64,000 nucleotides of DNA, taken from Labilithrix sp. Lineage in GTDB: Bacteria > Myxococcota_A > Polyangia > Polyangiales > Polyangiaceae. The position numbers and the translations under genes are program-made. A model generated the notes under the pieces. It saw only the letters and a program-made list of their open reading frames with translations, did no database searches and was not told the DNA's origin. Numbering within the stretch: the first letter of the stretch is position 1; the number at the start of each line of letters is the position of its first letter. The stretch lies in contig JAHBWE010000004.1 in assembly GCA_019637155.1 (NCBI GenBank), positions 310,001 through 374,000 of the forward strand. Direction: 5' to 3'. Positions 50,124-59,900 of the stretch are shown piece after piece.

Positions 50124-51096
50124 CGCCGGGGAAGGCCTTGCAGGCGTTCGAGAAGACGTCGAAGGCGCGCTTGAGGCTGCCGCTGAAGTCGTCCTTGCAG
50201 ATCGAGTCGAACACGCCGTTCGTCGCGTTCGCCTCGACGAGCTTCTTGAGGCGCACCGCCTTGTCGGCGGAGCCGAGCGCCGACGTGCACTGCTCCTCGC
50301 CCGCGATGACGGCCGTGGCCCAGCGCGCGCGGTAGCCCTCCTTCACGTCGTCGAACTTGCCGGCGTAGAACTCCGGCGTGTTGAGCGGCGCGGGCTTGAG
50401 CGTCTGATCGTTGTCGCCGCCGCCCTCGTCCTCGTCCGTGATGACGACGATCGCGAGGAGCGCGTCTTTCCGCAAAAACGGCTCGTTCTGCGACTTCAGC
50501 ACGTTCGACTGATCGGTGATGCGTTCGTAGAGCGCGAGGCGCGTGGACTCGAGCGGCAGCTCGACCGGGCTGCCCGTCGTGCCGAGGCGCGCGCGGCACG
50601 CGAAGACGTCGCTGACCGGCAGCGACTCGGTGCCGTCGGTCCGCTCGAGCCACGGCTTGTCGTTGTCGAGCGGGTTGCAGCTCTGCGTGTCCGGATCGGC
50701 GCCGCGCGACTTCCGCATCCGGCCCTGATCGGCGCTGACGTCGGTCGAGAGGATGCCGATGCGGTAGTCGAGGAGCTCGTCCGCCGCCGTCTTGTACTCC
50801 TCGATCAGCTTGATGAAGCCGGGGATGCTCGTGATGAGCGCGTCTTGCTCCTGCTTCATCGACACCGAGTTGTCGATCACGAAGATGATGTCCATCTTCT
50901 TGCACTCGACCGGCGTCGCAGGAGGCGGGCCGTCCTTGGTGTCGCCGCCGCCGATGATGCCGCCGCCGTCGGGTGGGAACTGACCGCCGCTCGACGACGA
51001 CGACGTGCCGTCCGGGAACGTGCTCCCCGGCTCGCTGCCACACGCCAACGCCACGATTGCACCGAACAGACCGAGCGGAAGAAGACGGCGAAGCAT
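50116..51096 (-). CDS. VWA-domain lipoprotein
   Basis: 326 residues with a lipoprotein signal (LLPLGLFGAIVALAC at 5-19) and a Ser/Gly/Asp linker (SSSSSGGQFPPDGGG). The VWA domain covers about 65-310 with the metal site DIIFVIDNSVSMKQEQ (DxSxS intact), DYRIGILSTDV and IVVITDEDEGGGDN. A pair of Cys-rich spots (SCNPL, ACRARL, CKDD, NACKAF) suggests disulfides. It is predicted to be an exported adhesin-like or scaffold protein. Unlike the VWA-FHA protein at 10 kb it has no cytosolic part. Confidence 0.85.
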   Translation of the reverse strand: MLRRLLPLGLFGAIVALACGSEPGSTFPDGTSSSSSGGQFPPDGGGIIGGGDTKDGPPPATPVECKKMDIIFVIDNSVSMKQEQDALITSIPGFIKLIEEYKTAADELLDYRIGILSTDVSADQGRMRKSRGADPDTQSCNPLDNDKPWLERTDGTESLPVSDVFACRARLGTTGSPVELPLESTRLALYERITDQSNVLKSQNEPFLRKDALLAIVVITDEDEGGGDNDQTLKPAPLNTPEFYAGKFDDVKEGYRARWATAVIAGEEQCTSALGSADKAVRLKKLVEANATNGVFDSICKDDFSGSLKRAFDVFSNACKAFPGVK

Positions 51097-51111
51097 CCCT
51101 CGATCGTAGCT

Positions 51112-52635
51112 TCAACGCAGTCGATGCGCCGCGAGAAAGAGCGCCAAATCAGGGTCTCCGAGCGAGAGCGGCCGGAGGTATTCGGATCCACCTCCTCGCC
51201 TCCACCAGCCCTCGCGCCGGGTCGACCAGGTCGTCAGCTCGTAGCGAAACAGGCGCGCGCGCACGAAGCGGGGCGGCGGGCCGCCCGCGAAGGGATCGCG
51301 GGCGAGGAGCGGGTCGACGGCGTGGTCGCCGCGGAGCAGCTTGTCGACGAGCTCGACGATCCACGGCTCCTCGTCGTAGCTGCTCATCGCCGCGAACCAC
51401 ATCTGCCAGTCGAGGCGGTAGTGGTACGGCGAGACGAGGCACGGCCGCCGCCGCACGTCGCCGGGCTTGCACGGCAGCTCGTACTCCTCCCATCGCTCGC
51501 CGTCGCGCGAGCCCTCGAGCACGATCTCGTCGCGCACCGCGTTCACCGATCCGAAGGCGCCGTAGGTGCTCACGAGGTGGAGCGGATCGAACGACGCGTT
51601 CATCGCCTGCCGCGACGAGAGCAGGTTCCCGATCGGTCCGAGGCTCAGGACGCCCACGATCGCCGCGTACCCGAGCGCGACACGTCGATGCGCGCGGCTC
51701 GGCTCCGGCGCGGTGACGCGCCAGCGCGCGGGGACGAGCTCGTCGTCGAAGCACGCGAGCGCGGGGACGATCGTGAGCCAGTTGAGGAACGAGAGGTTGC
51801 CGCTCGCGATCAACACCGCCTGGAACCCGACGAAACACGCCCCCGCGAACCGCCGCGCGCGCCGCGGACCCAAGAGCAGGAACGGCGCGACGAGCTCGAC
51901 GAAGTGGTTCACGAGCACGCCGCCGGTGTGGAACCACGGCGGCAGCTGGTGAAGCAGCCACGAGACCGGGCTCGGGTTCGGCTGCGTCTCGTAGTGCGTC
52001 TGCAGGCACGTGAGGGCGCGCCAGCACTCGTCGCCGCGGAGCTTGATGAGGCCGGCGCCGAGCATCACGCGCGCGATGAGCCAGCGAAAGAGCCAGATCG
52101 CGGAGGCCGGCGGCGCCGACGCGAACGGCCGCCACGTCCGCAGCGGACACACGATCGCCGCGAGCATCCCCGTCTCGAGGAGCTGCATCTCCCAGCCGTA
52201 ACCCCAGAAGACCTGGCCGACGTCGTAGAGCGAAAACTGGATCGCCCAGAGCGCGAGCATGACGGCGGCGTTCGTCGCGCCGAGCACCACCGCGAGCGCG
52301 AGCAGCATCCCGAAGGCGGTGACGCCGCGGAGCATCGCGTCCGACGCGTTCACCCAGAACACCGACGGCGCGGCGAGGAAGCCGCTGAAGCGCGATCCTT
52401 GGGCGCGCGCGATCGCGGCGAGCCAGCCGCGCATCGGCAGGAGCCCGTGCTCGCCGATCAGCGCGGGTCCTTGCAGGAACGTCGAGAGGAACGTGACGAA
52501 GTACACGCCGCCGAGCAGCCGCAGGAGCACCGTGCGCGTCACGACGAACGACGAGCCGTCCGCGAGCCACCGCGCGATCCGCGGGCGCTCCCGCAGGTCC
52601 GGCATCGCCTCTTCGTCGTCCACCGCGCGCCGCAT
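51112..52635 (-). CDS. Lipase-maturation-factor (LMF1)-like membrane protein
   Basis: 507 residues; an in-frame ATG at 52605 (MPDLRERPRIARWL) is an alternative start. Several membrane helices (LRLLGGVYFVTFLSTFLQ, VMLALWAIQFSLYDV, IWLFRWLIARVMLGAGLIKLRG) contain the LMF signatures VFWGYGWEMQLLE, LGAGLIKLRGDECWRALTC, LQTHYETQPNPSPVSW, and PPWFHTGGVLVNHFVELVAPF. The C-terminal soluble part has strands with NAVRDEIVLEGSRDGERWEEYELPCKPGD and YHYRLDWQMWFAAMS. In animals LMF1 helps fold lipases in the ER; in bacteria the role is uncertain. It is divergent from the amidotransferase, with 44 bases between. Confidence 0.85.
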   Translation of the reverse strand: MRRAVDDEEAMPDLRERPRIARWLADGSSFVVTRTVLLRLLGGVYFVTFLSTFLQGPALIGEHGLLPMRGWLAAIARAQGSRFSGFLAAPSVFWVNASDAMLRGVTAFGMLLALAVVLGATNAAVMLALWAIQFSLYDVGQVFWGYGWEMQLLETGMLAAIVCPLRTWRPFASAPPASAIWLFRWLIARVMLGAGLIKLRGDECWRALTCLQTHYETQPNPSPVSWLLHQLPPWFHTGGVLVNHFVELVAPFLLLGPRRARRFAGACFVGFQAVLIASGNLSFLNWLTIVPALACFDDELVPARWRVTAPEPSRAHRRVALGYAAIVGVLSLGPIGNLLSSRQAMNASFDPLHLVSTYGAFGSVNAVRDEIVLEGSRDGERWEEYELPCKPGDVRRRPCLVSPYHYRLDWQMWFAAMSSYDEEPWIVELVDKLLRGDHAVDPLLARDPFAGGPPPRFVRARLFRYELTTWSTRREGWWRRGGGSEYLRPLSLGDPDLALFLAAHRLR

Positions 52636-52679
52636 CGTAGCGCGGGACCCGGGCCGAGATTCCGCTATGGTGCCGGGCG

Positions 52680-53399
52680 ATGAAGGTCATCGTCCTCCGC
52701 GCCGGCGACGCCGCCGCGCCCGTCGCCGCTCGGCGCGGCGAGTTCTTCTCGTGGATCCGTCGCGAAGGGGAGGGGGCGTGGAGCGGCGACTGGCACGAGC
52801 ACGACGTGCGCGACGTCACGGCGCCGCTGCCGTCGCCGGACGACGCGCGCGCGTTCATCGTGACGGGCTCGAGCAGCAGCGTGACGGAGCGCGCGCCGTG
52901 GATGTTGCGGACGGAGGCGCTCCTCCGCGAGCTCCACGCGCGGAAGGTCCCTCTCCTCGGGATCTGCTTCGGGCACCAGATGATCGGCGAGGCGCTCGGC
53001 GGGAAGGTCGCGAAGAACCCGAACGGCCGCGAGATCGGCACCTGCGAGGTCACGCTCGCCGCCGACGCGGACGACCCGATCCTCGCCGGGCTGCCGCGCA
53101 CGTTCACCGCGAACCACTCGCACGTCGACAGCGTGGTCACGCTGCCGCCGGGGGCGCGGCGGCTCGGATCGACGAGCCTCGAGCCCAACGCGATGTTCGC
53201 GCTCGGGCCGACGACGAAGTGCGTGCAGTTCCACCCCGAGTTCGACGGCGACTCGATGCGCGGCTACGTCGAGGCGCGCGCGCACCTCATCGACGCGGAG
53301 GGCCTCGACGCGAAGGCGCTCCACGCGCGCGCGGTCGACGCTCCGCACGGCGCCGCGACGCTCAAGAACTTCCTCCGCTACGTCGCGACGCGCAGGTAG
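52680..53399 (+). CDS. Class-I glutamine amidotransferase domain protein
   Basis: 239 residues. The catalytic triad is Cys96 in LGICFGHQMIGEALGG, His185 and Glu187 in KCVQFHPEFDGDSM. The fold and length match the free-standing GATase1 family, as in GMP-synthase-like proteins or gamma-glutamyl hydrolases that lack a synthetase partner. No synthetase gene is next to it, so the acceptor is unknown. It overlaps the convergent TetR gene by 22 bases at their 3' ends. Confidence 0.9.
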   Translation: MKVIVLRAGDAAAPVAARRGEFFSWIRREGEGAWSGDWHEHDVRDVTAPLPSPDDARAFIVTGSSSSVTERAPWMLRTEALLRELHARKVPLLGICFGHQMIGEALGGKVAKNPNGREIGTCEVTLAADADDPILAGLPRTFTANHSHVDSVVTLPPGARRLGSTSLEPNAMFALGPTTKCVQFHPEFDGDSMRGYVEARAHLIDAEGLDAKALHARAVDAPHGAATLKNFLRYVATRR

Positions 53400-53968
53400 C
53401 CGCCGGAGAGGAAGGCGTAGATCTGCTCGACGATGCGGTCCTCGGGGTAGTCGAGGTCCCGCATCGTGACCTGGTACATGATCTCCTTCATCGCGCCGAG
53501 GCTCATGATCGCGAACATGCGGACGTCGCCCGGCGCGACGATGCCGCGCTCCTGGCCGTCGGTGAGTGAGCCTTCGAGGAGCTGGCCGACGCCCTCGTAG
53601 AAGCTCATCAGCTTCTTGTCGAGCTCGGGATCGAGCCCGACCGCGTCGGAGAGGAGGATCTTCGTCGTCGCGCGGTCCTCGAGGAGTGCGTGCACGATCG
53701 CGCGGATGTTCTGGCGGACCTGCTCCGCGACGCTCCGCGCCGGATCGTCGGTGTCGACGTGGACGATCGAGGCGCCGATGCGCGCGAAGGTCTGGTCGAC
53801 GATCTCCTCGAAGATGGCGCGCTTGTCCTCGAAGTACGAGTAGAACGTGCCGCGCGCGATGCCGGCCGCCGCCACGATGTCGTCGATCTTCGCCGCGTGG
53901 TACCCGAGCCGCGCGAACACATCGCGTGCATTCTGCAATATCTGCTGGCGACGCTCGGCTTTGTCCAC
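53378..53968 (-). CDS. TetR-family transcriptional regulator
   Basis: 196 residues. The N-terminal helix-turn-helix reads ERRQQILQNARDVFARLGYHAAKIDDIVAAAGIARGTFYSYFEDKRAIFEEIVDQTF. The C-terminal effector domain (helical, about 60-190) contains ARSVAEQVRQNIRAIVHALLEDRATTKILLSDAVGLDP and is probably a ligand pocket. Its start faces the Pro-rich membrane protein with 143 bases between, the likely target promoter. No metabolic gene hints at the ligand. Confidence 0.93.
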   Translation of the reverse strand: MDKAERRQQILQNARDVFARLGYHAAKIDDIVAAAGIARGTFYSYFEDKRAIFEEIVDQTFARIGASIVHVDTDDPARSVAEQVRQNIRAIVHALLEDRATTKILLSDAVGLDPELDKKLMSFYEGVGQLLEGSLTDGQERGIVAPGDVRMFAIMSLGAMKEIMYQVTMRDLDYPEDRIVEQIYAFLSGGYLRVAT

Positions 53969-54111
53969 GCAGTTCCCCCCGAGTATCGCATGAACGCACC
54001 CCCGCGCACCTCGACAGTAGACCTACAACGCCGCCAAATCGCTGTGCGTCGAGAAGACAAGGAAAGCTGGAACGCGTATGCTTGTTCCGTCGTTTCGCGG
54101 CTTTCCCCACC

Positions 54112-55581
54112 GTGAGAAATCCCAAGGCTCCCGCACCTCCTCGTTACTCGCAGCCCGACGGCTACGAAGCGCGCAGCCGCGCGCCCGTGTCGTCTCCGGC
54201 GCCGCGCGTGACGCCGGAGGCGATCGAGCCGGAGGGCTTCGAGGAGGAGCAGGGCGAGACGCGGCCCGCGCTCGGGGACGAAGCGAAGAAGGCGCTCGAG
54301 ATCGCCGCCGCGCGACGGAAGTCGCTCTCGCCGATCGTCGAGAAGGACGCGCCGACGGCGGCGCTCAATCCGAACGAATTCTCGAACGCTCTCGCGCAGC
54401 TCCAGCGCCAGCGTCAGGCCGGCGCGCCCGCTCCGGCGCCGCCGCCGTCGTCGAGGTCGGGCGCCGTGCAGGGGCTGCAGGGGCCGCCATCGCAACGTCC
54501 GCCGCCCGGCGCGCCGCAGGGGCCGGCGTCGCAACGTCCGCCGCCGTCGGCGGGGCAGACCGGCGCGAACCGGCCGATCAGCATCAAGCCGCCGCCGCCG
54601 CAGGCCGACGTCCCCGACCTCCGCGACCTCGCGAGCTCGGTGCGCCGCTCGATGGCGTCGATCCCGCCGCCGATCAACACGGGGCCGCCGCCTCCGCCCG
54701 TCGTCACCGACGATCCGAAGGTGATCAGCGCGCTGCTCGGAGGCGCGGTGCCGCCGGTGTCCTCCGCGACCGCGCCGATGGGGACGCCCGCGCTCGGCCT
54801 CAAGCCGGGCACCGGCATGCCGCTCGCGCCGCAACGCACGCCGCTCCCGATCGCCGTCGTCGGCGGTGGCGGCGGGCTCCGCGTGCAGCCCGATCGCCCG
54901 GGATCGATCCCGCCGGGGGTCAACCCGACGAAGACGACGCCGTCGGCGACGGCGCAGTCGCGTCCGCCGGGGGCGATGGGCTCGCGCCCGCCGGGGGCGA
55001 TGGGCTCGCGTCCTCCCGGCGCGGTCCACACGCCGACGGGACCGAAGCAGTACGACTTCAAGCGCTGGTCGTCGCCGGACATCTCGGAGATGCCGAACGA
55101 CGGCTCGCCGGTCACGTTCCAGGTCTACACCGCGCAGGACGTCGCGAGCGGCCGCGGCCCGATGCGAAGCCTCCCGGTGATCCAGCCGGACGACAAGAAG
55201 CCGAACATCGGAGTGAAGATCGCGCTCGCCGTCGTCGGCGGCGTCATCGTGCTCATCACCGCCGCCGCCGTCATCATGGTGTCGACCGACGATCCGAAGC
55301 ACGATCGGATCGCGCCGGTCGGGAGCGACTCCGCTTCGCCGTCCGCGGAGCCGCCGCCGCCGGAGCCCGCGCCGCTCCCGCCCGGCCCCGGCATCGTGAT
55401 CGGCGATCCGCTCGGGGCCGCGTCGGAGGAGCCGGAGAGCCCCGCGCCGTCGGCGAAGAAGCCGCCGAAGAAACCTGCGCCGGTCGGGGAGCCGCGCGTC
55501 GAGCCGGCCGCACCGAAGACGAACAGCGGCGGCGGTGGCGTCACGCCTCCGCCGAACCCGTACGGATCGCCGGGCAAGTAG
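54112..55581 (+). CDS. Pro-rich single-pass membrane protein
   Basis: 489 residues from a GTG at 54112. Residues 1-360 are disordered: Pro/Ala/Gln/Ser-rich with short helices (ALGDEAKKALEIAAARRKSL, FSNALAQLQRQRQ) and repeats such as PPSQRPPPGA and RPPGAMGS. The latter comes from 24-base DNA repeats near 54960-55020. One membrane helix lies at about 369-391 (IALAVVGGVIVLITAAAVIMV), followed by a Pro/Ala/Glu tail of ~95 residues. The layout resembles single-pass signalling scaffolds. No domain was recognised; a target of kinases is possible but not shown. Confidence 0.7.
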   Translation: MRNPKAPAPPRYSQPDGYEARSRAPVSSPAPRVTPEAIEPEGFEEEQGETRPALGDEAKKALEIAAARRKSLSPIVEKDAPTAALNPNEFSNALAQLQRQRQAGAPAPAPPPSSRSGAVQGLQGPPSQRPPPGAPQGPASQRPPPSAGQTGANRPISIKPPPPQADVPDLRDLASSVRRSMASIPPPINTGPPPPPVVTDDPKVISALLGGAVPPVSSATAPMGTPALGLKPGTGMPLAPQRTPLPIAVVGGGGGLRVQPDRPGSIPPGVNPTKTTPSATAQSRPPGAMGSRPPGAMGSRPPGAVHTPTGPKQYDFKRWSSPDISEMPNDGSPVTFQVYTAQDVASGRGPMRSLPVIQPDDKKPNIGVKIALAVVGGVIVLITAAAVIMVSTDDPKHDRIAPVGSDSASPSAEPPPPEPAPLPPGPGIVIGDPLGAASEEPESPAPSAKKPPKKPAPVGEPRVEPAAPKTNSGGGGVTPPPNPYGSPGK

Positions 55582-55587
55582 CGCGCG

Positions 55588-56247
55588 TCAGAGGGAGCTC
55601 CGGTCGCCCCTCTTGATGTCGAAGTCGATGCCGCCGCCGAACGTGAAGCCGCCGAAGAGCGAGCCGTCGGCGAAGGTCGGCCCTCCCTCGATCGCGGCGC
55701 GCGCGAAGAGCGCGAACGACTCCGACTGCAGGACGTCGAGGCGCGCGGCGGCGCCGAGCTTGGGGCCCCACGACACGATCGTCTGGTTCTTCGTCGCGCG
55801 GTCGACGCCGACGACGAAGATGCCGGGGTCGAGCGTGATGCGGAGGCGATCGATGACGATGTCGAGGTCGAAGTTGAAGCGGCCGCTCTTCACGCCGAGC
55901 CCGTTTTCGGTGGAACCGAGGAAGAGGCGAAATTCGCCCCAAAACGCGAAGTGCCTGCCCGGCTGCGCGCCGACCGCGAGCCCGAGGTCGGCGCCGGAGA
56001 CCGGCAGCTTCTCGAGCGCGCGGAGCCCGTAGCCCCCGTCGGCGCGGACGCCGACCGGGATCTGACGCTGCGGCCTCACGGGCGCCGGCGTCTCGGCGGG
56101 CGCGGGCGCGGAAGGCGCGGGCGCGGGAGGCGCGGGCGTGGGCGCGGGCGCCGGCTCTTCTGCCGGCAGGTCGCCGTCGTCGGCGTGCGCGAGCGCGGGC
56201 GTGAGGAGGAGGACGACGGCGGAGGCGAGGGCGAGCACGCGGTTCAT
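55588..56247 (-). CDS. Exported protein with outer-membrane beta-strand pattern
   Basis: 219 residues from the ATG at 56247. A signal peptide (RVLALASAVVLLLTPALAHA) is followed by a Pro/Ala linker and a domain of alternating hydrophobic strands (IPVGVRADGGYGLRAL, ADLGLAVGAQPGRHFAFWGEFRLFLG, GRFNFDLDIVIDRLRITLDPGIFVVGVD, FALFARAAIEGGPTF, LFGGFTFGGGIDFDIKRG), consistent with a small beta-barrel. The start overlaps the preceding gene by ATGA, so they are coupled. No specific function assigned. Confidence 0.72.
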   Translation of the reverse strand: MNRVLALASAVVLLLTPALAHADDGDLPAEEPAPAPTPAPPAPAPSAPAPAETPAPVRPQRQIPVGVRADGGYGLRALEKLPVSGADLGLAVGAQPGRHFAFWGEFRLFLGSTENGLGVKSGRFNFDLDIVIDRLRITLDPGIFVVGVDRATKNQTIVSWGPKLGAAARLDVLQSESFALFARAAIEGGPTFADGSLFGGFTFGGGIDFDIKRGDRSSL

Positions 56248-56696
56248 GGGCACACCGGACCGATCGCGGACGAGCCACCGGACGTGCTCGTCGTCGAAGA
56301 AGAAGTGGTGGAGACGGTGTCGCTCCGGTACGAGGTGACGCGCGCCTTCCCGGCGGCGGTCGCGCGCTGGCAGACGTTCGTCTGCACGATGCGGTCGCAC
56401 GACGTGTCGTGGATGCAGCGGCTCTCCTCGATCGTGAACGCAGGATCGACGCGGTTGACCTCCGTCGTGCCGCAGCCCGTGTCCTTCGAGTAGTAGTGGC
56501 GGCACTCGACGACGCTCGGCTCGAACGTCGCGCCGCAACACTCGGAGAGGCGCGCGACCGCCTCCTCGCACCAGATGACGTCCTGCCGGAACTGCGTGTC
56601 GTCCTCGTCGTGATCGGGATCGCCGCACGCGATGACGACCCCGAGCCCGACCGCGAGGAGGGCGCCCACCGGGACGCGCCGTCGAAGAGAAGCCAT
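56244..56696 (-). CDS. Small Cys-rich lipoprotein
   Basis: 150 residues from the ATG at 56696, preferred over 56744 because a lipoprotein signal follows directly (PVGALLAVGLGVVIACG, Cys near 24). The mature part has eight or so Cys (WCEEAV, SECCGATF, VECRHYY, GCGTTE, RCIHDTSCD, VCQRA), suggesting a disulfide-bonded domain. The end is a Ser/Thr-rich tail (VSTTSSSTTSTSGG). Coupled to the beta-barrel-like gene. Function unknown. Confidence 0.7.
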   Translation of the reverse strand: MASLRRRVPVGALLAVGLGVVIACGDPDHDEDDTQFRQDVIWCEEAVARLSECCGATFEPSVVECRHYYSKDTGCGTTEVNRVDPAFTIEESRCIHDTSCDRIVQTNVCQRATAAGKARVTSYRSDTVSTTSSSTTSTSGGSSAIGPVCP

Positions 56697-56897
56697 GACG
56701 GAGGAGCTCGAGCACGCCTCGTGCCGGCCGCGATTTCCGCGCATTGACGGCCTGTCGGGCGTCCCGACCCCCGGTGTGCGTGTCAGGCCTGTATCCCGGC
56801 TGCGTCAGCATGCGGCTAACCTATGGAAAATGCGCATAAAAACGGAGTGTCGAAAGGCTTTGCCCTCGGGCCGAATGCGCGTAGGCTGGGCGACTGA

Positions 56898-56911
56898 ACT
56901 GACGTGTCAGT
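56898..56911. promoter_or_regulatory. Palindrome ACTGACGTGTCAGT
   Basis: A perfect 14-base palindrome except for the central GT (ACTGAC-GT-GTCAGT), 50 bases before the dehydratase-activator start. Such 6-2-6 symmetry is typical of dimeric regulator binding. The regulator is unknown. Confidence 0.5.
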
Positions 56912-56915
56912 CCAG

Positions 56916-56929
56916 CCGGGCTCGCCCGG
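56916..56929. promoter_or_regulatory. Short GC hairpin in the leader
   Basis: CCGGGC-TC-GCCCGG, a perfect 6-base-pair stem followed by CCTCTCCTTTTAAG, lies between the palindrome and the start. It could be a leader hairpin affecting transcription or translation of the operon. Confidence 0.35.
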
Positions 56930-56961
56930 CCCTCTCCTTTTAAGTGCCGCGGAGCCCACGG

Positions 56962-59900
56962 ATGTCGTCTGCAGTGAACAAGCCCTTCCTGGCGATCGGA
57001 ATGGATGTCGGCTCGACCACGGTGAAGGCCACCGTCGTCGATCCGGTCTCGAAGGCGATCCTCTGGAGCGACTACCAGCGCCACCACACGAAGCAGCCGG
57101 AGAAGTGCCTCGAGCTGCTCGAGACCATCATCGCCGCGTTCCCGGATCATCCCCAGGACGGCTGGCGCATCTTCCTCACCGGGTCCGGCTCCGCGCCGCT
57201 CGCGCCGTCGACGGGCGGCAAGTTCGTGCAGGAGGTGAACGCGGTCACGCTCGCGGTCGAGCACCTCCACCCCGACGTCCTCAGCGTCGTCGAGCTCGGT
57301 GGTCAGGACGCCAAGATCATCATGTTCAAGGCGGACGAGGCGACCGGCGAGAAGACGGCGATGGCGTCGATGAACGACAAGTGCGCGTCCGGCACGGGCG
57401 CCACCATCGACAAGTGCTTCCTCAAGGTCAACGCGCCGCCGGAGCTCGTCACCACGCTCCGCTTCGACGACTCCAAGCTGCACCACGTCGCGGCGAAGTG
57501 TGGCGTCTTTGCCGAGACGGACATCGTCAACCTCATCAAGAGTGGCATTCCGAGCACCGAGGTCCTCTGCTCGCTCGCCGACGCGATCGTCATGCAGAAC
57601 CTCTCCGTCCTCACGCGTGGCAACACGCTGAAGTCGCGGGTGCTCCTCCTCGGCGGACCGAACACGTACCTCCCGTTCCTCCAGGACTGCTGGCGCCTCC
57701 GCATCCCGCAGGTCTGGCAGGAGCGCGGCTACGACTACCCGAAGGACGTGCCGATCGAGGAGCTCGTCTTCGTCCCCGAGAACGCGCAGTACTACGCCGC
57801 CCTCGGCGCCGTGCTCTACGGCCTCCACGAGGAGGCGCACGTCGGCTGGCTCAAGGGCGACCTCGTCGAGCTCCGCGACTACATCACGACCGGCCGCAAG
57901 GCGCGCCTCGGCGAGAGCGCGGGTCCGCCGCTCAGCAAGAGCGAGCAGGAGCTCGAGGAGTTCCGTGAGCTCTACAAGATCCCGAAGTACGAGCCGGAGA
58001 AGCTCGAGGCCGGGCAGAAGGTCCGCGCCGTCATCGGCCTCGACGGCGGCTCCACGTCGTCGAAGGCGGTCCTCGTCGACTACGACGACGGACGCATCCT
58101 CACGAAGGCGTACCAGCTCTCGAAGGGCAACCCGATCGCCGACACGAAGGAGCTCCTCGCGCAGCTGAAGGGCTACGTCACGAAGCAGGGCGCCGAGCTC
58201 GAGGTGATGGGCTTCGGCGCGACCGGCTACGCCGCCGACGTGCTCGAGGAGTGCGTGAAGAGCGACGTCAACATCGTCGAGACGGTCGCGCACATGCTTA
58301 GCGCGGTGCACTACTTCGGCGACGTCGACGTCATCTGTGACATCGGCGGGCAGGACATCAAGGTCCTGTTCATGAAGAACGGCGACATCGCGAACTTCCG
58401 CCTCTCGAACTCGTGCAGCGCCGGCAACGGCACGCTGCTGCAGGGCACGGCGGACTCGTTCGGCGTCCCGGTGCAACAGTTCGCCGACGTCGCGTTCAAG
58501 GCGGAGCTCGCGCCGAAGTTCAGCTACGGCTGCGCCGTCTTCCTCGACACCGATCGCGTCAACTTCCAGAAGGAGGGCTTCTCCAAGGAGGAGATGCTCG
58601 CGGGCCTCGCGCAGGTGCTGCCGAAGAACGTCTGGCAGTACGTCGTCCAGATCCCGCGCCTCGCGTCGCTCGGGCGCAAGTTCGTGCTCCAGGGCGGCAC
58701 GCAGTACAACCTCGCCGCGGTCAAGGCGCAGGTCGACTACATCAAGGAGCGCGTCCCGAACGGCGAGGTGTTCGTCCACCCGCACACGGGCGAGGCCGGC
58801 GCGATCGGCGCGGCGATGGAGACCCGCCGCGTCGTGAAGCGGAAGGGCAAGAGCTCCTTCATCGGGCTCGATGCCGCGATCGACCTCGAGTACACGACGA
58901 AGAACGACGAAGAGACGGTGTGTCACTTCTGTCCGAACGAGTGCAAGCGCACGTTCATCGACACGAAGACGCCGGACGGCCGCACGTCGCGCTACATCGC
59001 CGGCTTCTCCTGCGAGAAGGGCACCGTCGAGTCGAAGGAGGCGATGCTCGACCTCGTCGCCGAGCGCAAGAAGACCGCGCAGCAGTTCCCCAACATGGTG
59101 GACTACGAGGCGAAGCGCGCGTTCATGCACTTCTACGACGCCGCGCCGATGCCGGAGCACGGCTCGCCGATCAAGGACATCGAGATCAAGAAGGGCATCT
59201 TCGGCCAGCGCCGCGTCGAGATCACGCGGCCGTTCCAGCGCTCGAGCCCGGAGGCGTGGGCGGCGCGGAAGCGGGTCCGCATCGGCATCCCGCGCGTCCT
59301 CAACATCTACTCGACGGCGCCGTTCCTCCGGACGTACCTCGAGGCGCTCGGCATCCCGAAGCAGAACGTCGTCTTCTCCGACGAGACGACGGAAGAGATG
59401 TGGGTCGAGGGTGGCAAGTACGGCTCGATCGACCCGTGCTACCCGAGCAAGGTCGCGCAGGCGCACATCCACAACCTGATCTTCCACCAGCACACGGCGA
59501 AGAAGCCGCTCAAGTACATCTTCTTCCCGATCCTCACCCACGTGACGAACTTCGTCGCGGACACGATGGACAACGCGAGCTGCCCCATCGTCGCCGGCGC
59601 GCCCGACGTCATGAAGGCGGCCTTCACGAAGGAGGTCGACTTCTTCGCGACGCGCGGCATCGAGTTCCTCGATCCCGCGCTCTCGTTCGTGGAGCCGAAC
59701 CTGATGGCGAAGCGGCTCTTCGACACGTGGGGGTCGCGCCTCGGCATCACCGAGGACGAGAACGACCACGCCTGCCGCGAGGCGTGGCGCGCGCTCACGA
59801 TCTTCGAGAACGACGTGCAGGAGAAGGGCCGCGCGATCCTCGAGACGGTGGAGGCGGAGGACCGCGTCGCGATCCTCATGATCGGGCGCCCGTACCACTC

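Larger units (their letters stand above)
56697..56961. other. Intergenic region with inverted repeats before the dehydratase-like operon
   Basis: 265 bases without a clear gene. It contains AATGCGC- or GCGCATT-type hexamers near 56738, 56829 and 56875, a 14-base palindrome (56898-56911) and a GC hairpin (56916-56929). A ribosome site GGAG is 7-8 bases before the ATG at 56962. The TATGGAAAATGCGCATAAAAA stretch near 56821 is the most AT-rich part and a candidate promoter. Confidence 0.4.
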
